Shown here piece by piece: positions 44,432-57,099 of a DNA stretch of 64,000 bases. The DNA comes from Cavenderia fasciculata (Eukaryota; Evosea; Eumycetozoa; Acytosteliales; Cavenderiaceae): contig NW_004457729.1 of assembly GCF_000203815.1 (NCBI RefSeq), positions 4,030,674 through 4,094,673 of the forward strand, read 5' to 3'. The number at the start of each line of letters is the position of its first letter. Position 1 is the stretch's first letter. The position numbers and the translations under genes were made by a program. The notes under the pieces are model-generated. The model did no database searches, was not told where the DNA came from, and was given only the letters and a program-made list of their open reading frames with translations.

Positions 44432-47367
44432 ATGAGTAATAATAGTAAAACTCCTTCTTCATCTTCATCTTCATCTACTACTACTAGTAGTAGTGGTGAA
44501 AGAAAACCAAAATCAGATAGACAACATCATCGTTATGTAAAGAAATCATCATCAGCAGAAAAGACGACTACTACATCATCAACCACTTCGACCTCTTCTT
44601 CTTCTACTGAAAAGACAAAGTCAAATTCAAGGTCAAAGAATCATCATCATAGTAAACAATCTCAACAACCAACAACAACTACAACAACACAAGTAGAACA
44701 ATTTAATAATGAAGAACTATCATCTTCATCATCATCATTACAAGATGATTCATCGTATCAAGAAGATCAATCATCATCTATAGATTTACCACCAAGTGGT
44801 AGAGTATGTGTTATTGGTGTAATTGGAGATTCAAGTCAAGGTAAATTTATGTTTCTAAACAAGTTGGTAAATCAATCTGTATTTCACAAGGTAGCCAGTC
44901 CATCAACAAATGATGACAATGTCAATTTATCAGAAGAACCAATTAAATTGGAAATATATCATGATGAATCAAAAGAAAATGTATATATCAATCTAAATTC
45001 AATAAGAGATACTAGATTACTTTCAATGGCTTGTCAAGAATTGTCAACTTTAAATAACTCTACTTCAAATGATATTGAAAAATTCTTTGATGATGCAGAT
45101 TATCTCTATTTAAAATATTTATTATTTTTATTTAATACTTGTAATATTATATTTGTATGCATACAAAAAAGAAAAAAAAAGATAAAAGTTTATAAATTAA
45201 TTAATAATTTTCTTTTTAATTTTTAGCTTGTATTTGAAAGTTTAACTATAAAATTAGATTATTTTAATATATTTAAAACTTTAAAACATATGAAACAAAT
45301 GACAATGCCATCGATTAATAATATATTGACAAAACACAACATTCCCAATGATATTACACCATTTTTACAACCTGGTAGATGTATACCAATCCTTCAAGTA
45401 TTTCTTGTAAAAGATCTCACTGACAATTACTCTAGAGAGTATCATCTAAAATTGGAAGAGAATCTAAAGAAACAAATAATAACATTATTGAAAAATAATA
45501 GTCTGTTTACTTCATTTTCTCATCATGTCAATACTTTTAAAAAGGATCAAGGAGGATCCTCCTCTCTATCATCTAGTTCTCTATTTTTGATAGAAATGAA
45601 TAGACCATTGGTTAGATTGATTAGATTATATCAAATATATAATCAACCCACATCAAATCAATTGATTGATGAAAAGGGTAAATCTTTATCTATTCAAAAA
45701 CATTTTAGATTTTATACTCAATTAATGTCTGTCTATGAATCTGGTATGTGTGAAACAAAAAAGAAACATTTAATCAATTATTTAATTATTATTTTATTTT
45801 TTTATTTTTTATAGGATATCATAATATACCAACAGCATGTATAAATAGTTTTAAATATTCAATTAATAATCATAAATATAAATTGGCAGAATATTCATTA
45901 TGGGAAAAGATTACAACTTCATTACTTGGTGGTCTTTTTGAGCAAAAAGAATCAGTTTTAAATAATTTAAAAAATTATATTTCAATTGATCTTTATTTTT
46001 CTTCAAAGTAAATATATTTTGAAATATTATAATTGGTTATATTTATTTATTAATCTTTTATTTTTTATTTAGAATTTGTCAATCATATTTTAAATTGGCA
46101 ATTGAAAATTATTTAGAAGGATTACCACCAATTTATGGATCAAAGATACATCAATCAAAGTTACAAAAATCAATTCAATATCTAACATTAAATTCAAATG
46201 GTCCAGCAATCGATCAATATACAAATAATCTTAGAATAGAATGTGAATCTATTTGGAAAAAGGGTAGAAAGCTATGTGAGGCTGAAAGTGTGACTGGTAG
46301 AGTATGTACTTTGAAAACTCATCATCTACCAAGTTTGGGTAGTAGTGGAGTGGCCAAAGAATATTCTTCAAGAGGTAGCAATACAGATATTGAAACAAGA
46401 CCACATTCATCAGGTTACAGATCATTGGCTACATGTAATTGTGGAAAAACTATAAAGTTGAGAGAGGATGTATTTGACATTGAAATTGCAAATTCTACCT
46501 TTTTTCAACAGGAATGTTGTAATCAACAATGTACTTTGGTAGATCATTCACAAACCCTACTAAGTTATCATTCACCAATTACCTATCAACATAAATCCTA
46601 CAGTCCAACATTTTCTTGGTTTGCTCTACTTAAATTTGCAAGTAGTGGATTAAAGAATTTAAACAATAGTCAAGAAAATTTCAGTATACCAAATGATGGT
46701 TATTTTGTAAATAATGAATCTATCCTTCAAGATTGGGAAATGAAAAGAATTTTCGCAATTTGGAATAATACATCATCCAGTCCAAATATTAATTTACAAA
46801 AATGTAAAATATAAAAAAACAAATAGAAAAAATCCAAATATTCCATTACTAATATTTTTCAAAGATGAAACAGGTAAATTAGCATTTGAATATCAATGTC
46901 CATTAGGACATAGATTTTATGAAAAGAGAAGATCAAGGAAATTTTTTATTGAAAATAGTTCATCGTCTGATCTATCAATATTTTATCAAAAACAATTGTT
47001 GGAAACATGTACACACAATGAATGTGAATATATGGCACAGTTGATGAGAGTGGTTATGATACCAACGGTTGATCTATCGGTTCGACCAGTCATTGAAATC
47101 AAACACAATGACAAGGTATCTAGTAAATGGGAATTTAGTTTGGAATCTGAATGTCAACTACAAAATAGACAATCTTATTTACTGCGATTACCTTATATTT
47201 ATTTATTTGAAAATATAAACCTACTTCGTAATCAACAATTACAATCTCAACAACAACAACAACAACAACAATCACAACAAAATTCTTCACAACAACAACC
47301 TTCATCTTTACTTTATTTATATTTTCATTTAAAAAATATAAATCAAAATGATCAAAGCTTTGAATAA
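44432..47367 (+). CDS. smg8: SMG8-like nonsense-mediated decay factor
   Basis: SMG8 binds SMG1 kinase with SMG9 and restrains phosphorylation of UPF1. There are five exons: 44432-45154, 45227-45743, 45815-46007, 46073-46803 and 46865-47367, for 888 residues. A Ser/Thr-rich start precedes a G-domain-like segment (GRVCVIGVIGDSSQGKFMFL) and the family strand FLFNTCNIIFLVFES. A Cys/His region (CNCGKTIKLREDVFD, HNSTFFQQECC-like) and the C-terminal block KLAFEYQCPLGHRFYE ... AQLMRVVMIPTV also match SMG8. The last intron is short (61 nt, GTAAAA...CAAAG); without it the frame seems broken. Confidence 0.85.
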
Positions 47368-47538
47368 AACTTAAAATGTTTAATTAATATTATATTTGAA
47401 ACTTTTTTCTTTTTTTTCTTTTTTTTTTTTTTTGGCGGGTTGTTTTTTCGAACTTTTACTTTACTTGTTTTCAATCAGATTCTTTGATAAATATAGATTA
47501 AATACACATATCATAGTAGTATTAGTAGTAGTAGTAGT

Positions 47539-49153
47539 ATGAGTGTTTTACCAAAAGAGACTATAAAGATCATAGCAGAATGTGTAGGGATATCAAATCT
47601 AAGTGATGAAATATCAAATCAATTAGCTTCAGATGTAGAATATAGAATTAGAGAAATTGTTCAAGTATGTGATTAAATAGAGATATAAAGATAGATATAG
47701 ATCTATCTAATCTATCAATCTATTCATTTACTTGCTTATTTCTTTTAGGAATCAATTAAATTTATGAAACATTCAAAAAGAGAATACCTAAGTACAGATG
47801 ATATAAATGATGCATTAAAGTTAAGAAACATAGAAGTATTGTATGGTTATAGTAATTGTGAACCACACAAGTTTTCAAAGGTTCAAAGTCCTACACAGGC
47901 AATCTATTATATACACGATCGTGAATTAAACTTTCAAGATATCATCTCACAACCTCTACCAAAATGTCCACGCGAACCATCTATTGCTGCTCATTGGTTG
48001 GCAATTGAAGGTGTTCAACCTTTGATTCCTCAAAATCCATCTGCTGCTGTTATTGCTGCTGCTCATAAAGCATCATCTTCTTCTTCATCTTCATCCTCTT
48101 CAACAAACAATTCAAATGATCAATCAACAAAGAAAATGAAATTAGATGATCAATCTCAACCACAATCACAACAACCAACAAATACCGCCGAATCAACAAC
48201 ATTTACAGGAGATACAGCCATTGTTAAACCACAAGTTAAACATGTACTTGCAAAAGAGATGCAAATGTTTTATGAAAAGGTTGTTAGTTCAGTCAATGAT
48301 TTACCCAATCACACACTATTTGAAGGTGTAGTAGAATCGTTGAGAACCGATTCTTCTCTCAATCAACTATTACCCTATTTTACCAATTTCATATCACTAC
48401 AAGTTACACAGAATCTCACCAATCTCGAATTACTAATGAGATTGATGCGTATGTGTAGAGCAATCTTGGAATCTACACATCTTCACGCAGAACTATATCT
48501 TCATCAAATGATGCCATCGATGATGACATGTCTACTTGGAAGAAAACTTTGTCAATCGGCCAATGAAAATCATTGGAAACTTAGAGACTATGTTGCAGAT
48601 ATATTGGTATTGGTGTGTAAAAAGTATGGAGATTCCTATGGATCACTACAAGGTAGAATTACACGTACCCTTCTTCAAGCTCTTCACGATACAAGTAAAT
48701 CACTACCAACACATTACGGTGCTATAGTAGCATTGTCTGCACTTGGTAAAAACGTTGTACAAAGTTTATTATTACCATACGTAGTTAAATATTATAAATT
48801 AATAGAACCAGAATTAAATAATCCATCAAATCAAACAAAATCTTTAGAAGTTGATCGTGTTGTTAATGCTTTAATTGTAATGGAAAAAAAAAAACAAAAA
48901 AACAAATATATATGTATATTAATATTTTATTTATTTATTTTTATTTATTTATTTTTAGAAATCGATTGGAAAATATTTATCATGGTTATCACAAGGAGAA
49001 AATGTATTAACAATATTGGATATAAACAAAGATACTATTCCAAAACAATTTGACAGTATTTCAATCACACAAACTTTACAAAATCATCACATCTTTAAAG
49101 AAATATTTGACATTTTTGGTGAAAAGATTTTAGTCTTTATTAAAGAAATTTAA
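47539..49153 (+). CDS. taf6: TFIID subunit 6 (TAF6)
   Basis: There are three exons, 47539-47664, 47749-48876 and 48959-49153, for 482 residues. The N-terminal histone fold (MSVLPKETIKIIAECVGISN, ...MKHSKREYLSTDDINDALKL) pairs with TAF9. The linker NIEVLYGYSNCEPHKF and the HEAT-repeat domain (LRDYVADILVLVCKKYGDSY, THYGAIVALSALG) are diagnostic. A Ser/Gln-rich insert lies at about 135-165. TAF6 is nuclear and part of the TFIID core and probably SAGA. It is shorter at the C-terminus than the human protein (677 residues). Confidence 0.95.
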
Positions 49154-49395
49154 AAATAATTTAAAATAAATTAAAATTTATTAAATAATTCTTGTTTAGA
49201 GGGTGACTCACCCCCCCCCGTAGTTTCAAAGGAAAAATAAATTAAAAATAATTTTAAAAAAAAATCTTTTTTTTTTGAGTGTGAGTCATCCCAACGGACA
49301 AAACGACTCTTTACTTGTTGTGGTTCATCTTTCTTTATTGTAGCATTAGATATTAATCTTGTACAAATAGTATAGTAATAGTAGTAGTAGTAACA

Positions 49396-50224
49396 ATGAT
49401 TCAACCACATATCAACCTTGATAAAAAGATTGTATTAGAGGACTTTATGCAATGGACAGAAGAAGATGTTCAGATTTGGTTGAGAACAGTAGTTGAAGAT
49501 GGAGATCTCTATGCCGACATGATATCTTCACAAAGAGTCAAAGGAAAAGATCTTTGTAATTTGACTTACGAGAGACTCATTCAACATCCTTTCAACTTGA
49601 TTGGTGGTTATGCTCTTAGATTAGAAAGACAAATTAAAGATCTTAAATATAACTATTATAAAAGTGTTGGTTTAGGTATGGGAAAAAAAAGATAAAAATA
49701 AGCTCCATCTATCTATTTTTGTTTTTTAACCTTTTTTCTATTTTTTCTATTTTTTAGATTATTATGAAAAAGTAAAAGGAGCATTATATACTGGATATTC
49801 AATTGGATATAAATATTCATCGATTGTTTATAAATATTTACCAAGTATTCCATTGGATAGAATTTTAAAGAGAAATCAACAATCTTTACCAACTACCAAT
49901 CCAATTTTGGAATCGACAGCCGACATTAATGCCAATGGCAGTGAAAATTACCGAAATTCTTTTGATTCACTTGCCACTTCATCTTCCAACTTTTCATCAC
50001 CATTCTCAATGGCACAAGACCACAATGTTACGCCAATCGAACCACAAGTCTTCCATTCCGAATACCATAACCCACCACCCATTCCACAACAACAAGAAGA
50101 ATCAAACATTCACAATCATAGTGCCATTGTAGGTGAAGTTGCTCCACAACATCAATACTATGAACAACAACAACAACAACCATCTTTTACCACTACCCAA
50201 CAACCACAACAACCTTTGTTTTAA
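49396..50224 (+). CDS. SAM-domain protein with Gln/Pro-rich tail
   Basis: There are two exons, 49396-49675 and 49758-50224, for 248 residues. Residues 18-85 fit a SAM domain (MQWTEEDVQIWLRTVVEDGD, then KGKDLCNLTYERLI and LRLERQIKDLK). A short hydrophobic/aromatic stretch (YTGYSIGYKYSSIVYKYLP) and a disordered Gln/Pro/Ser tail follow. SAM domains mediate self-association. The partner is unknown. Confidence 0.75.
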
Positions 50225-50278
50225 ATTAAAATAAAACTACTACGACTACGCAAATATTTATTAATCTATCTTTCTAAT

Positions 50279-51682
50279 TTATTTTATTAATTCTTTAATA
50301 TGATTTATAGAATCCATTGGATCTTCTGAATATTTCATAAAATGACCTTGTAATTGAGCAGGAGAAACGGTTTCCGATGCTACAAGAGATTCGAATTGAT
50401 CGGCTTGGGCTTGATGATTAGGGAAGAACTTTAGATACATTTGATTGATCTGATAGGAAGTTGCCAATCCCATGTGAATGGTTAGATCTACACGACCAGG
50501 TCTAATAAGTGTCTTGTCGAGTTTTTGAAGATGGTTGGTGGTCATGAACAAAATTCTTCCTTCGCTAGCAGCAACACCATCCAATGCATTCAAGAGACCG
50601 CTAAAGGTAAGTTGGCTAGAATTGGATGCTGGAGCAGTATAATTGTATTTGCTGTTGTATTGGTACTGATAGACTACATTGCCATTGGCGTCTTGTTGTT
50701 CTTCGAGTTGGTGTGGGTTGGTGTCAATGGCCGAATCAATATCTTCCAAAAGAATGATCGATCTTTGTGGCGCCGAACTGAGCAGTTGGTTGAGTGTCGA
50801 GTCACTAACATTCTTGCCTGCAAGATTTAATATACAAATGCTGAGTTTTAATTCACCGGCCAAAGCAGTAATAAAACTACTCTTTCCAGTGCCTGGTGGA
50901 CCATACAAGAGATAACCTCTACGATAGGGGATACCTCTTTGAGTGTACCATTGTGAATTGTTGAGGAATTTCTGAACATCTTGAATGATTTGATCGGAAA
51001 GGCCATCGTCGAGAATGACACTATTCAATGGACGACGTGCACGTGGGTGACCAAATCTTCTCCATTCGTTGCCTTGTGTGTGATAGATGACTGTTTTGCC
51101 TTCTTCGTGATTGATTGACATTTCCTGAGCCTCTTGAATCAATGTTTTAAATATATTTCTGTTGAATCCCATTGTGGTGAGCGTAATCGATTGCCAAAGA
51201 TTACCAGATGCCATATCGACCACATTCTTTTCACGAACACGCTCTACATGAAGAACACGACCCTTGTAGAGAATGTAATGAGAACCAACCGATGGAACAA
51301 AGTTAATGGTCGATACAATATCACCACTCTCGTGATGTGAAAGCGTTGTCTCTACACTAACATGTCTAGTGCTTTTTTGTTTCTTTTTAGCCAACCATTC
51401 CATCAACCAATGATATGATTTATCGTGACTTGGTACTTCAACCGATACAAAGCAATAACGTCTAGCATTGATCAGCGCAGATTGAAATCCTTTTCTTGCA
51501 AATGTTGCTGCTGCACCAACACCTATTAAACCAAAACCTGCAGAGAATAAAGGATTCTCAAATAATGGTTGTACCGATTCTGGTATATATTTTAATAATC
51601 CTTTTGGTACTCCACCATTAGCACCACCCCCTATTGGATTACCTGTAGGTGATTGTGTATCTAATTGAAATGTTCTATTCAT
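50279..51682 (-). CDS. bcs1l: mitochondrial chaperone BCS1
   Basis: This single exon encodes 467 residues. BCS1 is an inner-membrane AAA ATPase that moves the folded Rieske Fe-S protein into respiratory complex III. The N-terminal BCS1 domain has the single membrane segment with internal targeting signal (FGLIGVGAAATFARKGFQSA) and SYHWLMEWL. The AAA module has Walker A GPPGTGKSS, Walker B SIILLEDIDSA and FMTTNHLQKLDKTLIRPGRV. The insertion of Asn/Tyr-rich residues (DANGNVVYQYQYNSKYNY) between Walker B and the sensor is a local feature. It is tail-to-tail with the SAM gene. Confidence 0.95.
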   Translation of the reverse strand: MNRTFQLDTQSPTGNPIGGGANGGVPKGLLKYIPESVQPLFENPLFSAGFGLIGVGAAATFARKGFQSALINARRYCFVSVEVPSHDKSYHWLMEWLAKKKQKSTRHVSVETTLSHHESGDIVSTINFVPSVGSHYILYKGRVLHVERVREKNVVDMASGNLWQSITLTTMGFNRNIFKTLIQEAQEMSINHEEGKTVIYHTQGNEWRRFGHPRARRPLNSVILDDGLSDQIIQDVQKFLNNSQWYTQRGIPYRRGYLLYGPPGTGKSSFITALAGELKLSICILNLAGKNVSDSTLNQLLSSAPQRSIILLEDIDSAIDTNPHQLEEQQDANGNVVYQYQYNSKYNYTAPASNSSQLTFSGLLNALDGVAASEGRILFMTTNHLQKLDKTLIRPGRVDLTIHMGLATSYQINQMYLKFFPNHQAQADQFESLVASETVSPAQLQGHFMKYSEDPMDSINHIKELIK

Positions 51683-51860
51683 TTTCCACTCTTTTAAAAC
51701 TTTCTACAAATGATAAACTTTAATCAGATATATGTAATATCGACTTCTAAAAAAAAAAGAAATAAATTAAATTTTATTCGTTTTTGTCGTCATCATCGTT
51801 TGTCAGTGTTATGAATTAGATTATTTTAAAATAGCTTATAAAAAAAAAGAGATAGAAACT

Positions 51861-53078
51861 ATGAGTGACCATAAAAGAAAAATAGGAAATGATGATAATG
51901 CATCAAAAGATGTTGATCAATTTAAAAAACAAAAGGGAGATAATAATAATACTGCAGTTGGAGGAACTTCACAACTTCATTTTAAATATGGTACATCTGG
52001 TTTCTTGATCACTTTTGATAAAGGTAGAGAAAATCAAGCTTCAAAAGATATGTTTACTCTTTTGAATAATGTATGTTGGAGAAAAAGAAAGAAAAAGAGA
52101 AACAAGTTGTCTAATTACATTTACTTTAGTATCTCCAAGATAATCATTATTCTAATTTGATGAGTAGTTTAACAAGAAACAATGATAAAGTTGTTGCAAC
52201 TGACGAAAAATCAACGACTACTACTACTACTACTACAACATCGACAACGTCATCTGATAATTTTATGAATAGTTTTGAAGCTGAATTACAACAATTACAA
52301 TCTTCTTCATCATCAGCAAATGGAAAAAAGAAAAAGAATAATAATAACAAGAAACAAAATCTTTATGATGATCCATTTGAAAGATTTAAATTCCATGTTG
52401 AAGGATTGTCATTTATATCAATCAAAGATAATCTTTTTACCAATATCAATCAAGATGATGAAAACAACAAAGATAAGTTGATTAAACTCCGAGAAATGTT
52501 AAATGTCTATCATGTTGCCAATACTCTGTTTGAGAGCATGGAAAGAGACAAATCAACGAAATCAAAGTTTATTTCAAGAATCATCCCAGTTCAAACTACT
52601 TGTTCCTTTACGAATCTACTAGATCATATTAAACCGCTGGTAGAAGCTAAATTTAATTCTTTGGAAAAATCAGTCAAAGTATGAAAAACAAAAAATAATA
52701 TGTTATACAGTATAGCAACTAACCTCCTTATTTATTTAGTATAATATAGAATTTAGATCAAGACATAATACAAGTGCAAGCGAATTGAAAAAAGATTATA
52801 TCAGTGTCATTGCAGCATTGATCAAACTAAAACATACTGTAGATCTTATCACTCCAGAGATGACCATAGTGATTGAAGTCATCAAAACTTTTACAACCAT
52901 TTCCATTGTCGATAATTTCATAAAGTATAAGAAATTCAATCTCTCAAATATCGCTGGACTTGTGCACCCCGCCACATTTAACAACCCAAATTATAAAAAG
53001 AAAGAAGAAAAGAAAGAAGAAAAGAAAGAGGAAAAGAAAGAAGAAAAGAAAGAAGAGCAAGTTGAGAATAAATCATAA
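51861..53078 (+). CDS. THUMP-domain protein (THUMPD1/Tan1)
   Basis: There are three exons, 51861-52070, 52130-52678 and 52740-53078, for 365 residues. The start GTSGFLITFDKGRENQASKD followed by MFTLLNN matches the N-terminal part of Tan1/THUMPD1. The THUMP domain spans FISRIIPVQTTCSFTNLLDH and NIEFRSRHNTSASELKKDYI. Tan1 is the tRNA-binding adaptor for Kre33/NAT10 in making ac4C12 in tRNA-Ser and tRNA-Leu. A Thr run, a Lys/Asn run and a C-terminal KKEE repeat are low-complexity additions. Confidence 0.9.
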
Positions 53079-53121
53079 ATATATATTTCTCTTGTTTGCG
53101 CAAAATTTATAAATATAATTC

Positions 53122-54637
53122 TTATAATTTATTAATTTTATAAGAGTTTAATTGGATTTCCTTTGGTTTCTTTGTATCATTTACCGTTTCAAATAACAAC
53201 TCTGTATGTGATGTAAATAGTTGAGTACTTAGGAGTTGATTCATAAATTGGGTGTGTTGGGGTTGGAAAAGTTTGATCAATTGTTCCTTGTATTCTTTTT
53301 TTCCAAAATCAAAATTGATATTCCAATCGATATAATAGGCAACAGTGTCAATGATGAATTTATGATAGGCCTTAAACTCTAAAGAAAATTTACTAATACT
53401 TTTAAAATCATTTTGTACCGTCTTGAATGGATAATCTAAAGAATATTTTCTTGTATTTTCTTTCCATACTTGTCCATGATAAGGTTTTAAATTTGTTTCT
53501 CTAAATAAAGAAAGAAAATATTAGATTTTAAAGAGATGGCTTTTTTTTTTCTTTTGTGTTTGTTTACTTACAATTTATCTTCAATTGGTAAATTTGGTAA
53601 AGGTTGACAATTTTTACCATAGATTAATTTATTTTCATCAACATCCAAAATGATACAATTATCTAAAACTTCTGGCATATCATTTGGTATTTTTGTTACT
53701 CCTATAACATATGGAACTTTAGAAACAGAAACAACAATTGGTTAAATATTACTTTTTCTTTTTCTTTTTTTTTTGGTTTTTTTTTCTACATACTTGGACA
53801 ATGTAAAACATCTAAAGTTGATTGAGGTAATATAGGAATAAAAGCACCTTGATAAACATATGGTCTAAGAAGTGGAATAAATGAAAAGATAGTGTTTGAA
53901 ATGAGTCCAATATTTTTCGATGTGATGATTAAAAATTTTTCCAAAAGGATCGAAGTGATTGTATGAAGAATGGTACGAATGGAAAGAGTTCTCATCAGTC
54001 CACCAAGACACCAATTTTCGATTTGTAGGGTGTCGTCACCTGCTTCGTAGGTCAATTGTTGATTGTCTCCTGGTGGTTTGACAATCAACTTTTGGTTTTC
54101 TCTTGGTACCATCAAAGTACAATAGTAATGAATTATATCTATTTCTTCCAACGCCAATTCTTTTTGTTTTCCTTCTTTGGTCCTTGGTGTTACAAGAGGA
54201 GGAGCAGCAACAGCACTGGGTGGGGCAAGGCTATGATCATCCAACGATAATGGATGATTAGAAATCATTGTTGGTGATGAAATTTGTAACAATGGTGGAT
54301 GACTTGGAGCAGTTATTGGTGAAATTAATTCAGCCATTGTCATACTACCATTACTATTTTCTATACTTCCATTCTTTTCAGGAATCTTTGGTAGGGGTTT
54401 TCCTTTTCTTGGTGATGTTGTATTTGATAAACCTCTAATTTCAAACTCCTCTACTGTTGTTCCCATCTCTAGACCAATACTTTCTGGAAGTAATGGTGTT
54501 GTTTTATCACGAATCAATGGACTACTATCAATTAAACTTCTATTACTATTATTACTATTGTTACTATTATTACTATTATTAAGTGGATTATCTAGGTGTT
54601 CAGAAAAGTGGATTTTTTGATCTGTGATTTGTTGTTT

Positions 54638-54694
<57 letters not shown>

Positions 54695-56614
54695 GGCAAC
54701 AACAATGAGATCGTTTGTTGAAACAATAGGTGAAGCAGATGAATAGTCTCCAAATTGTATAGGTGGTGATGAATTATTAAAACCGCTGTTATTAATAATA
54801 TTACTATTACTACTACTGGCAATAGTACCATCGCCATCGGCTGATGCCGAAAAGGGAGAAGAAGAGTCATCGTTGCTGCTATTATTTAATGATTCTAAAA
54901 TGGCTGAAAAATCAATAAAAGAGGATGATGCGCTGTTTGTTGATGCTGCTAAACTAGTGTTGCCTCCACTACTACTAGTTATGCTACCACTACTTCCTTT
55001 TATACTAGAATTACCTAGGGTTCTAAGTAATTGTGTTTGGGAAGTGTATGTAGGCAGTTTATGGTGTGGCGACGAATACGATCTAGAATGATGGCTACTG
55101 TTTTGTTTGGCTTGTTGATTTTTTGATATGAGTGAAAGAGTTTCAATACTGTCTGGATTGATGGTTGGAGAATCAGATGGACTAACATTTAGTGGTGATA
55201 TACCAACAGTCGGCGTTGAAACAAGGTAACTAGGTATTGGTGGTAATGGTTTGGTTATTCCTAATCTTGCCATAGTACTTTTTGATGTTGGAGACTGTTG
55301 TTGTTGTTGTTGAAGCTGTAGTAGTTGTTGTTGTTGTTGTTCTTTTGATATGATGGTAGTATTGGTAAGTTGTTGTAAGGGTGGAAGTGGTTTTTTACTG
55401 TTATCTTTAAATTTACCCAAATCATTGGTAGATGTCATTGAAAGCATCTTGTTGTGTGATTGGACAGGAGGTTTCTCTAGAATTGAATTGATTCTATTTA
55501 ATCTCTCCTTGCCAAGAATAGAGTAAATGAAATCAAAATGAGCTTTAAAGAATGGGAATTTACTAAGCACACAATAACATCTTGGTGCAAATACACAAAC
55601 TTTACTCTTTGCATATTCTTCTCTTGGGTTGGAGGAAGAGGAAGAGGAAGAGGAGGAGGAGGAGGAGGAGAGCTCTTCCTCTTTGTCATTTGATTTTGGT
55701 GGACAAAAACAAGGAAGCTCATCTACTGGTTCTGTATTTAGTACACATGCAGCGTAGAGCATTTCTTCACCACCAGTAACCAAAAACATAAACGATGTAT
55801 CACTACCTTCGAGTTGTGACAATGATTTAAAGAGTACAGCATGAATCTCTGTCAATGAATTTCTTCTATGAACTTGAAGCAATTTGATACCATCTGGAAA
55901 ACAAAAGCTAATTACTTGTGGATCACATACATAGTCGGGTGGATAGGAATACAACACTTTTCCATCATGTGATATCTTGTCATTTGGATCGATCTTGTTT
56001 TCAGATGAAAGTCCAATCACTAAAAAATGTTCAATCAATCTACCTTGTCTATTTGATTTTAAATTACCTCCTAATGAAAAACTCTTATTATTTTGTCTAA
56101 AGAGAATAGAGAAAGAAGGAGTTAAAACAATGATTATATAAGAGTATTGTATAGTATAGTATAGATTGATTTTTTCATACTCTATTAAAATAGAAGGATC
56201 AGTGCTAGCTCTAATATTAATGGTTTGGTTTTCATTTAAATCGGCAACTACCTGTGTGGCAGTAACATTTATAGGTGATTGAAGAGGATGATCTATTGAT
56301 AATTCACCTCTTACTGTATCTATTCTTTCTAAATTAATTGATGTTGTAGTAGTAGTAGTACTAGTACTAGTCGTAGTAATAGTTGTAGTATTATTATTAT
56401 TATTATTAATATTATTTATTGGTGGTAAAGACCATGTTGACGATATATTAATGGCTGGTTCGTTGTTGTTGTTGTTGTTGGTTAAAATATTAGTAGATAA
56501 TCTTTTATTCTTTGTTGTTGTTGATATTGTATCATATTCATTATTGCTATCAGATGGAGATGAAGATGATGAAGCTAAATAAATTTCGTTAGCTGATGTA
56601 GCTGACTCTATCAT
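53122..56614 (-). CDS. DENN-domain protein (Rab GEF-like)
   Basis: There are four exons: 56614-56181, 56096-53794, 53716-53572 and 53500-53122, for 1086 residues. After a low-complexity start, an upstream DENN region is seen (LIEHFLVIGLSSENK, VISFCFPDGIKL, SFMFLVTGGEEMLYAACV, KVCVFAPRCYCVLSKFPFF). A disordered insert of about 400 residues follows, including a run of about 17 Asp. The core and downstream DENN regions (LIVKPPGDNQ, EKFLIITSKNIGLISNTIFS, PLLRPYVYQGAFIPILP, PIPYVIGVTK, CIILDVDENKL) close the protein. DENN modules exchange GDP on Rab GTPases; the Rab partner is unknown. Confidence 0.85.
54642..54693. repeat. (ATC)n tract coding poly-Asp
   Basis: An uninterrupted ATC/GAT microsatellite inside the DENN gene encodes about 17 Asp residues on the minus strand. 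Confidence 0.9.
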
Positions 56615-57099
56615 TGATATATTAATGTTTTTCTTTTTCTTTTTTTCTCCTTTCTCCTTTGAAGATAAATATTAATATATGTTTAGTAGTAATAATAATA
56701 ATAATAAATAAATAAATAATAATAATAATAATAAGTTTGAGGGGTTTTGGTGTTTGGGTGTACTATTGTATTGGTGTGGTTTGTTGAATGTTCAAATAAT
56801 TTGAATAACAAAATCTTGTGTTGTGCAGCTGAGTAATAATAAATAATGCGTGGTGGCCAAGTAATATAATACTTTGCTTTAAAGAACTGTACTCTATTAA
56901 ATAAATAAAAGTAAGTGTGCAGTACGATTGCGCTGTTGCAATTTAAATTAAATTAAAAAAACATCATCGCGACAATCTGACTCTTGTCTTATTCATTGAA
57001 TTTTTATTGGCAAGAGAATCATTCAATCTTGGAGCTTTGTTGAAAAAACAAAAAATGATTCTTTATTTATTTCAAAGTATTAATGTGTAATGTTTGACA
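56615..57099. other. DENN gene upstream region
   Basis: This lies between the start of the DENN gene (minus) and the end of the VASt gene (minus). AAT/AAAT microsatellites run at 56690-56735. No gene is seen. Confidence 0.4.

Noticed and set aside
46801-46870. Apparent frameshift in the SMG8 gene
   Set aside because: A 61-nt intron (46804-46864, GTAAAA...CAAAG) restores the frame and joins conserved sequence, giving 888 residues.
54592-54870. Minus-strand ORF with a poly-Met run
   Set aside because: It is the out-of-frame reading of the poly-Asp (GAT)n tract in the DENN gene.
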